From the NCBI GenBank assembly GCA_964511015.1, contig CAZEDX010000001.1, positions 62,001-126,000 on the forward strand: 64,000 nucleotides of DNA. The letters are read 5' to 3'. This DNA is from FEN-1099 sp964511015. Its GTDB lineage: Bacteria; Lernaellota; Lernaellaia; Lernaellales; Lernaellaceae. Numbering within the stretch: position 1 is the stretch's first letter; each line of letters starts with the position of its first letter. The notes under the pieces are model-generated. The model saw nothing but the letters and a program-made list of their open reading frames with translations, ran no database searches and was not told the DNA's origin. Below are positions 58,819 through 64,000 of this stretch, piece after piece. The position numbers and the translations under genes are program-made.

Positions 58819-59564
58819 ATTCCCTGCGCCCCGATCAACCGCGAGCCGTGCGGCCGATTCTGGCGGTCGTTGTTCCGCTAGTCTTTTTCACCATTTTCGG
58901 TTTTTGGTACTACGATCGGCAGAAGGTATTGGCGGACCACACTGCGGAACGTGGTTTACGATCAATCGGACAAATGAAAGCCGAGCAGATACAACAGTGG
59001 CGCGACGAGCGATTGCACGACGCAGTGGCGATTGCGGAAAACCAGGTGGTTTCGAACCGGTTGGCTGAGTATTTCCAGGGATCTACCGGCAGTTCATTAC
59101 CGCCCGACCTGCGTAGCTGGTTGAGAACCGTTCAAGCCATCTACGGCTATGGCTCGATTTTTTTACTCGATGCCAACCTGCGTCTGCGCTATTCATCGAC
59201 GTCCGACAATTCCCACTTTGCCGTTGGTTACAAAGCAGTCGAACGGGCCATGATCGCAGGCAAACCGTCGTTGTCCGATCTTCTGTTGGATGACGAGACA
59301 GGTCATATTTTTTTCCAGCTTGTGGCGCCATTGGTGGCGACGGCCGGTTCTGACGGCGAAATCCGTGCGGTCGGGGCCTTGGTTTTCCGTATCGACCCAC
59401 AAGTTAGCTTCTTTCCGATGCTCCGTGGTTGGCCTACGGTAAGCAAGAGCGGAGAAATACTGCTGGTTCGGCGTGATGGAAACGACGTGCTGTATCTGGC
59501 CGAACTTCGATATCGCCGCACGGCGCCGCTTACATTTAAGTTGCCATTGGCACGCCAAGACTAG
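58815..59564 (+). CDS. N-terminal fragment of a Cache-type sensor kinase, ended by an in-frame TAG
   Basis: 249 residues from ATG 58815 (a GTG at 58806 is also in frame). One transmembrane helix at about 14-33 precedes a periplasmic dCache-like sensor region (AIYGYGSIFLLDANLRLRYS, GHIFFQLVAPLVA). Reading stops at TAG 59562 in the middle of that domain. The same frame continues without other stops to 63341, with the missing half of the sensor and the second membrane helix. By itself this fragment would be a membrane-tethered half domain. It is most likely the 5' part of one gene with the following feature. Confidence 0.6.
   Translation: MNSLRPDQPRAVRPILAVVVPLVFFTIFGFWYYDRQKVLADHTAERGLRSIGQMKAEQIQQWRDERLHDAVAIAENQVVSNRLAEYFQGSTGSSLPPDLRSWLRTVQAIYGYGSIFLLDANLRLRYSSTSDNSHFAVGYKAVERAMIAGKPSLSDLLLDDETGHIFFQLVAPLVATAGSDGEIRAVGALVFRIDPQVSFFPMLRGWPTVSKSGEILLVRRDGNDVLYLAELRYRRTAPLTFKLPLARQD
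59562..59564 (+). other. In-frame amber codon interrupting a histidine kinase gene
   Basis: The reading runs LARQD-TAG-PAAMAIRGK in one frame. A single change from TTG (Leu) or another sense codon would join the two parts. The surrounding codons have the same character on both sides. Confidence 0.8.
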
Positions 59565-59573
59565 CCGGCGGCG

Positions 59574-62500
59574 ATGGCCATAAGAGGAAAGCAAGGCATT
59601 TTGCGGGGAAACGACTACCGCGGCGTGCCGGTGTTGGCCGATGCGCGGGCGATTCCTGATTCTCCCTGGTTCTTGATTACCAAGATCGACCAGACCGAAG
59701 CCAATGCCGCCTTCCTGTCTTGGACCCGCACGGCCTTGTTCGCTTTGTCCGGATTGGTCATGGCAGTTCTTTGTTCGACGGCCTATTGGTGGAAACGGCG
59801 TGAGGTCGATTTTCAACGGCAGGAGATCGAGGCGCAAAAGGCCCGCCGTTTTCTGGAGGAGCGGTTCGAATCTCTGCTTCGTTACGCCAACGACATCATT
59901 GTGGTAACCGATTGCCGGCAGACTATCCTGGAGGTCAACGAGCGAGCGTGCGCCGCCTATGGCTATTCGCGGGACGAGATGTTGGGGCGCTCGATGATCG
60001 AGTTTCGCGCGCCGGAGGTGCGCGATGAGGTCGAGTTGCGTATGCGTCGTTTGGCGGGTGATGCGGGCACCGTCTTTGAAACCTTGCACCAGCGAAAGAA
60101 CGGCGAGACTTTTCCGGTCGAATTGAGCGTTCGCCGGATGCGCGTTGGCGACACCATTCTGTATCAACAGATTGGCCGTGACATTACCGATCGCAAAAGG
60201 ATGGAGAACCAGCTTCGCGATCGTGAAGAACGGCTGAAGCTAGCGCTCGCTTCAGGTCGTTTTGGCGTTTGGGATTGGGAGATCCCAACGGACGAGTTGT
60301 TGTGGGATGACCGGATGTTTGAACTCTATGGCATCCGGCGAGACTCCTTCTCAGGGTCTCACAAAGCATGGAGGGGCGGACTGCACCCCGATGACGCGGC
60401 CGAAGCTCTCGAAGCCGTGCGCGCGGCGATACGCGGTGAGCGTGAATACGACACGGAATTCCGCGTAGTTCACCCAGGTGGAACGATCCGAACGCTTCGG
60501 GCGCACGGTACAGTGTTGCGCGACCAGAACGGGCGTGCGGTTCGCATGATCGGCATCAATCAGGATATTACTGAGCAGAAGGCTGCGGCGGAATTTTTGC
60601 GAGAAAGCGAAGAGCGCTTCCGGGCGGCCTTCCGGATGAGTCCAGACGCGGTTTGTATCACTAGCCTTACCGATGGTTGCTATGTGGCGGTCAACGATGC
60701 GTTTACGGAGATCAGCGGGTATGAGTGGCACGAAATCGTCGGCCGCTCCTCGCTCAACCCGTCGATATGGGCGGATCCGGCCGATCGCGATCGGATTATT
60801 GCTTTGTTGCGAGAACATCGCCAGGTAAGAAACTTCGAGGCAAAATTCCGCACAAAATGCGGTCAAATCATCGATGGTTTGATATCCGCTCGCGTTCTGA
60901 TGATCGCCGGCGAGCCGCACATCCTATCGGTGACGCGTGATGTCACAGAAATCAAGAACGCCGAAATGGTTTTGCGGCGGGAGCAAGAGCGGGCGCAACG
61001 CTATTTGGACCTGGTGCGTACGATTATCGTTCAGCTTCAGCCTGACGGGACGGTCGGCATGATCAATCAGGCCGGCTGTGAAATCCTCGGTTTCTCCGAA
61101 GAAGAAATCGTCGGTCAAAATTGGTTCGACCGCTTTATTCCGGAATCAATACGGGACGAAATGCGATTTGTTTTCGATAGCTTGATGGAAGGCGAGATAG
61201 AACTGGCAGAATACCATGAAAATGTCATTCGGCGACGCTATGGCGAAGAACGATTGATCGCCTGGCACAATGTCGTCGTTCGCAATGAAAACGGGCAGAT
61301 AGCCGGTATTCTTTCTTCCGGCCAGGACGTCACCGAACGCAAGCTTGCGGAAGACGCGCGGCGCGAGAGCGAAAATCGCTATCGCAGTCTTTTTAACAGC
61401 ATGCTGGAAGGATTTGCCGTTCAAGAAATGCTGTTCAATGAAGACGGCGTTCCTTGCGACTATCGCTTCTTGGCGATCAATCCGGCCTTTGAACGCTTGA
61501 CCGGACTGACTGCCGACATCATCGGCCGCACGGTGCGTGATGTGATCCCGGATATCGAACCTCTCTGGATCGAACGCTGTGGTAACGTAGTGGTTGGTGG
61601 GCAACATTTGGAATTCGAAAGCCAATTTGCCCCCTTGGGACGTCTATTCCATGTGACCGCGTTCCGCAATGCGCCAGGGCAGTTCGCCTGCATTCTCGAA
61701 GACGTCACCGAACAGCGGAAGATGGAACAGAACCTCAGGCAGAGCGAAGTCAAGCACCGCACGTTACTTGAGGGAATTCCTGATTTGGTGATGCGTTTGG
61801 ACCGAAACTGCCGGACCTTGTTCGTTTCCGCCAATGCTGCCGAACTGATTGGACGATCGGCCGAAATGATGCTGGGCCGAACCTGTCACGAGTCGGGCAT
61901 GCCGGATGAAGTCTGTTCGATGTGCGAGAATAACGTCCAGCGGGTATTTGCCGATGGACGATCGGTGGAAACAGAGTTCGAACTTACGGTCGGCGAGGAG
62001 CGGCGGGTGTTCGATTGGCGATTGTTGCCCGAACGAGGTGAAGATGGCCAGGTCCAGGCCGTGTTGAGCATTAGCCGCGACGTGACGCAGCGAAAACAAT
62101 TGGAAGCTGAACGCGAAACGATGCAGGCGCAACTCGTACAAAGCCAGAAACTGGAAGCGGTCGGAACGTTGGCCGGCGGCATCGCGCATGATTTCAACAA
62201 CATCCTTGGCGCCATCATGGGCTACACCGAGATGGCGCTGATGGAAACAGTGGAAGGAACGAGTGTTAACGAAGAACTAAAGGCTGTGCTACAGGCCTCG
62301 CGACGAGCTTCATCGTTGGTCAAACAGATCTTGTCTTTCAGTCGCCGCAATCGGCAGGAGCGCGCACCAATGGCCCTTTCGGTCGTGGTCAAGGAAGCCT
62401 TGCACCTGCTGCGGGCAACCCTGCCTTCCACAATTCAATTCCGGCAAACGATTTCCACCGAAGGACCGGTGTTGGCGGACGGTGTGCAGATGCACCAGAT

Positions 62501-63341
62501 TATCGTCAATTTGTGCACGAATGCCGGGCATGCCATGCGCGAACATGGGGGCACTCTCGAGGTGTCCCTCGATGAAACGGAACTGGATGCCATGTTCATC
62601 GCCGAAAACGCCCCCTTGGCTTCTCCAGGCCGGTTCGTTTGCCTGACCGTTCGTGACACCGGCTGTGGCATGCCGCCAGAGGTTAGGGAACGCGTGTTCG
62701 AGCCTTTCTTTACCACCAAGGCCAATGGTCAAGGTACCGGCCTGGGGCTGTCGGTGGTTCATGGCATCGTGCGCAGCCATGGTGGGACGGTGACCGTCAC
62801 CAGCGAAGTCGGAAAGGGAACGACTTTCCAGGTCTATTTACCACGACACCACAATGGGGCAGAGGCGGAAGAAGAGGAGCGCCAAACGTTTCGTCCGGGC
62901 AGCGAGCGGGTATTGTTTGTCGACGACGAGCGGACGCTGGTCGATCTGGCCAACCGTGGGCTAAGCAAGCTAGGCTATCAAGTTGCCGCTTTTACCGACA
63001 GCCGAAGAGCACTGGCTTCTTTCGCCTCCGATCCGGATTCCGTGGATTTGGTGATCAGCGACGTGACGATGCCGGATATGCCGGGGGACGTTTTGGCCCG
63101 TGAGATGGCAAAAGTGCGTCCAGACGTGCCCATCATTCTGTTGACCGGGTACACAGATCGGATTACGCCCGAAACGGCCGAGGAGATGGGAGTGACACTG
63201 GTGCACAAACCACTTGTGATTTCCGATCTGACTCGCCACATTCGTTCGATTTTCGACCGGCGCTCGCCTAAGAACCGCCGCCCGGAAGCAATGGTGATTG
63301 ATCTCAGAGATGTCAGTTCGCGGGAGGGAACCAATGGGTAA
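59574..63341 (+). CDS. Hybrid histidine kinase, C-terminal part (PAS x6-HisKA-HATPase-REC)
   Basis: 1255 residues if started at ATG 59574, which has no evident ribosome-binding site. It begins with the rest of the Cache domain (DYRGVPVLADARAIPDSPWF), then a transmembrane helix at about 50-70. About six PAS domains span 85-845. HisKA (TLAGGIAHDFNNILGAIMG) has its His near 872, the ATPase domain carries DTGCGMP and GQGTGLGLSVVHG, and the receiver domain has Asp near 1163 in LVISDVTMPDMPG. The architecture equals a complete sensor only when joined to 58815-59564. The NtrC-type regulator gene overlaps its end and is its likely partner. Confidence 0.85.
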   Translation: MAIRGKQGILRGNDYRGVPVLADARAIPDSPWFLITKIDQTEANAAFLSWTRTALFALSGLVMAVLCSTAYWWKRREVDFQRQEIEAQKARRFLEERFESLLRYANDIIVVTDCRQTILEVNERACAAYGYSRDEMLGRSMIEFRAPEVRDEVELRMRRLAGDAGTVFETLHQRKNGETFPVELSVRRMRVGDTILYQQIGRDITDRKRMENQLRDREERLKLALASGRFGVWDWEIPTDELLWDDRMFELYGIRRDSFSGSHKAWRGGLHPDDAAEALEAVRAAIRGEREYDTEFRVVHPGGTIRTLRAHGTVLRDQNGRAVRMIGINQDITEQKAAAEFLRESEERFRAAFRMSPDAVCITSLTDGCYVAVNDAFTEISGYEWHEIVGRSSLNPSIWADPADRDRIIALLREHRQVRNFEAKFRTKCGQIIDGLISARVLMIAGEPHILSVTRDVTEIKNAEMVLRREQERAQRYLDLVRTIIVQLQPDGTVGMINQAGCEILGFSEEEIVGQNWFDRFIPESIRDEMRFVFDSLMEGEIELAEYHENVIRRRYGEERLIAWHNVVVRNENGQIAGILSSGQDVTERKLAEDARRESENRYRSLFNSMLEGFAVQEMLFNEDGVPCDYRFLAINPAFERLTGLTADIIGRTVRDVIPDIEPLWIERCGNVVVGGQHLEFESQFAPLGRLFHVTAFRNAPGQFACILEDVTEQRKMEQNLRQSEVKHRTLLEGIPDLVMRLDRNCRTLFVSANAAELIGRSAEMMLGRTCHESGMPDEVCSMCENNVQRVFADGRSVETEFELTVGEERRVFDWRLLPERGEDGQVQAVLSISRDVTQRKQLEAERETMQAQLVQSQKLEAVGTLAGGIAHDFNNILGAIMGYTEMALMETVEGTSVNEELKAVLQASRRASSLVKQILSFSRRNRQERAPMALSVVVKEALHLLRATLPSTIQFRQTISTEGPVLADGVQMHQIIVNLCTNAGHAMREHGGTLEVSLDETELDAMFIAENAPLASPGRFVCLTVRDTGCGMPPEVRERVFEPFFTTKANGQGTGLGLSVVHGIVRSHGGTVTVTSEVGKGTTFQVYLPRHHNGAEAEEEERQTFRPGSERVLFVDDERTLVDLANRGLSKLGYQVAAFTDSRRALASFASDPDSVDLVISDVTMPDMPGDVLAREMAKVRPDVPIILLTGYTDRITPETAEEMGVTLVHKPLVISDLTRHIRSIFDRRSPKNRRPEAMVIDLRDVSSREGTNG

Positions 63342-64000
63342 GGTATTGATTATCGACGACGATCCGAACTACAGCGTTATGTTGTCCCGTTACTTGGCAA
63401 AGAAAGGGCACTGTTGGGCGCTCGCTAGTTGTATATGTGAGGGACTGCAAACGGTTCTCTCGTTTGAACCTGATGTAGTCTTCCTCGACGTCAATTTGCC
63501 CGATGGAAACGGGCTTTCGACGATCCGCAACCTGGCCGATGCACCAAGCCGTCCGGAAATCATTATCTTGACTGGATATGGAGACCCCGACGGCGCCGAA
63601 ATCGCAATCCAGAGCGGCGGATGGGAATACATTTGCAAAGCCGATTCGCTGTCGGTCATCGATCAGCCGTTACAACGGGCATTGGAATACCGAAGCCAAA
63701 AGGAGATGAACATCGCCGCTCCCGTCGATCTCGGTGCGATAGTGGGGCAAAGTGCGGCCATGAAGCCGTGTTTCGAACAGATCGCACACGCCGCGCGGGT
63801 AGATGCGAACATCTTGATCACCGGCGAATCGGGAACCGGTAAGGAACTGGTGGCCCTCGCGATTCATAAGAACAGTCGCCGTAACAAAGGCAGTTTCGTG
63901 GTCGTGGACTGTGCAGCGTTGCCCGAAAGTTTGGTGGAGAGCATGCTTTTTGGTCACCAGAAAGGGGCATTTACCGGCGCCGTGGAATCTCGTGTGGGCC
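63334..64000 (+). CDS. NtrC-family sigma54-dependent response regulator (3' truncated by window end)
   Basis: 222 codons are visible and the frame is still open at 64000. ATG 63334 overlaps the kinase stop by eight bases, with GGGAGGG upstream. The receiver domain spans 1-120, with Asp 52 in VVFLDVNLPDGNG. The AAA+ domain starts near 140 (VGQSAAMKPCFEQI), has Walker A GESGTGKE near 166-173, and GAFTGA near 211-216, the loop that contacts sigma54. It should activate sigma54 promoters when phosphorylated, presumably by the hybrid kinase encoded immediately before it. Confidence 0.92.
   Translation, partial: MGKVLIIDDDPNYSVMLSRYLAKKGHCWALASCICEGLQTVLSFEPDVVFLDVNLPDGNGLSTIRNLADAPSRPEIIILTGYGDPDGAEIAIQSGGWEYICKADSLSVIDQPLQRALEYRSQKEMNIAAPVDLGAIVGQSAAMKPCFEQIAHAARVDANILITGESGTGKELVALAIHKNSRRNKGSFVVVDCAALPESLVESMLFGHQKGAFTGAVESRVG

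Noticed and set aside
59562..59564. Pyrrolysine or other recoding of TAG
   Set aside because: TAG is an ordinary stop for other genes here (for example at 849 and 10811) and no pyrrolysine genes are in the window; a point mutation or error is simpler.
1..64000. CRISPR arrays, insertion sequences, integrase or prophage genes
   Set aside because: No regularly spaced repeats, transposase, integrase or phage structural genes could be found in either strand.

Overview
The window (about 58% G+C by eye) looks like chromosomal DNA of an uncultured, probably anaerobic or facultative, Gram-negative bacterium of the broad deltaproteobacterial type. The evidence is circumstantial: a PATAN/DUF4388 response-regulator protein, an AgmX/PglI-type C-terminal domain, very large multi-PAS histidine kinases with an NtrC-type regulator, an MlaE permease, and lipoproteins with long Asp/Ser-rich linkers after the lipid-anchor cysteine. 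No rRNA, CRISPR array, insertion sequence or prophage was seen. There is one tRNA gene, tRNA-Arg(UCU).

Layout. 1-12.5 kb: the end of a propionyl-CoA synthetase-like gene, a poly-Asp lipoprotein hydrolase, a GT-C-like membrane protein, a CadC-type metal-sensor operon with two cation exporters, an APH-kinase/acyl-CoA dehydrogenase/histidine-phosphatase operon resembling a split ACAD10/ACAD11 system, etfBA, and a nitronate monooxygenase-family enzyme. 12.5-19.4 kb: a fold-III PLP enzyme, a ceramidase-like lipoprotein, a GH67/DUF4838-like lipoprotein, a B12-binding radical SAM protein and the tRNA. 20-24 kb: a 1419-residue hybrid histidine kinase. 24-32 kb: a minus-strand run of closely packed genes (HI0933-family flavoprotein, rlmN, ParA-like ATPase, small membrane protein, REC-PATAN protein, membrane gluzincin). 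32-37 kb: nagZ, alr, mlaE-like, a diacylglycerol-kinase-like gene and a class III aminotransferase.

37.4-44.4 kb is a lysine fermentation operon on the minus strand: kce-kdd-kamA-kamB-like-kamD-kamE-ridA. It would take L-lysine through beta-lysine and 3,5-diaminohexanoate to 3-aminobutyryl-CoA. The usual ammonia-lyase (kal) and the MutS-like KamC are not in the window. Next come a carboxyltransferase, a GlmU-like nucleotidyltransferase lacking the acetyltransferase domain, and a small AgmX-like protein.

48.3-55 kb holds the most unusual system: a tandem Cys-module small protein, a NuoE-like subunit with added zinc-ribbon-like Cys pairs, a 1061-residue NuoF-GltD fusion, a NuoG-like Fe-S protein and a stand-alone FMN domain of glutamate synthase. 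It ends at a strong terminator and is preceded by a 0.8-kb spacer with three consecutive hairpins. I infer a multi-cofactor, possibly electron-bifurcating, oxidoreductase built around a glutamate-synthase-type FMN subunit. Amino-acid fermentation, acyl-CoA oxidation with ETF and this complex could together handle reduced cofactors and ammonia.

55-64 kb: a PAS/GAF-LuxR regulator, then a Cache-multiPAS hybrid kinase split by an in-frame TAG codon, and the start of an NtrC-family regulator that runs off the window. All functions are read from sequence motifs alone; no database search was possible.
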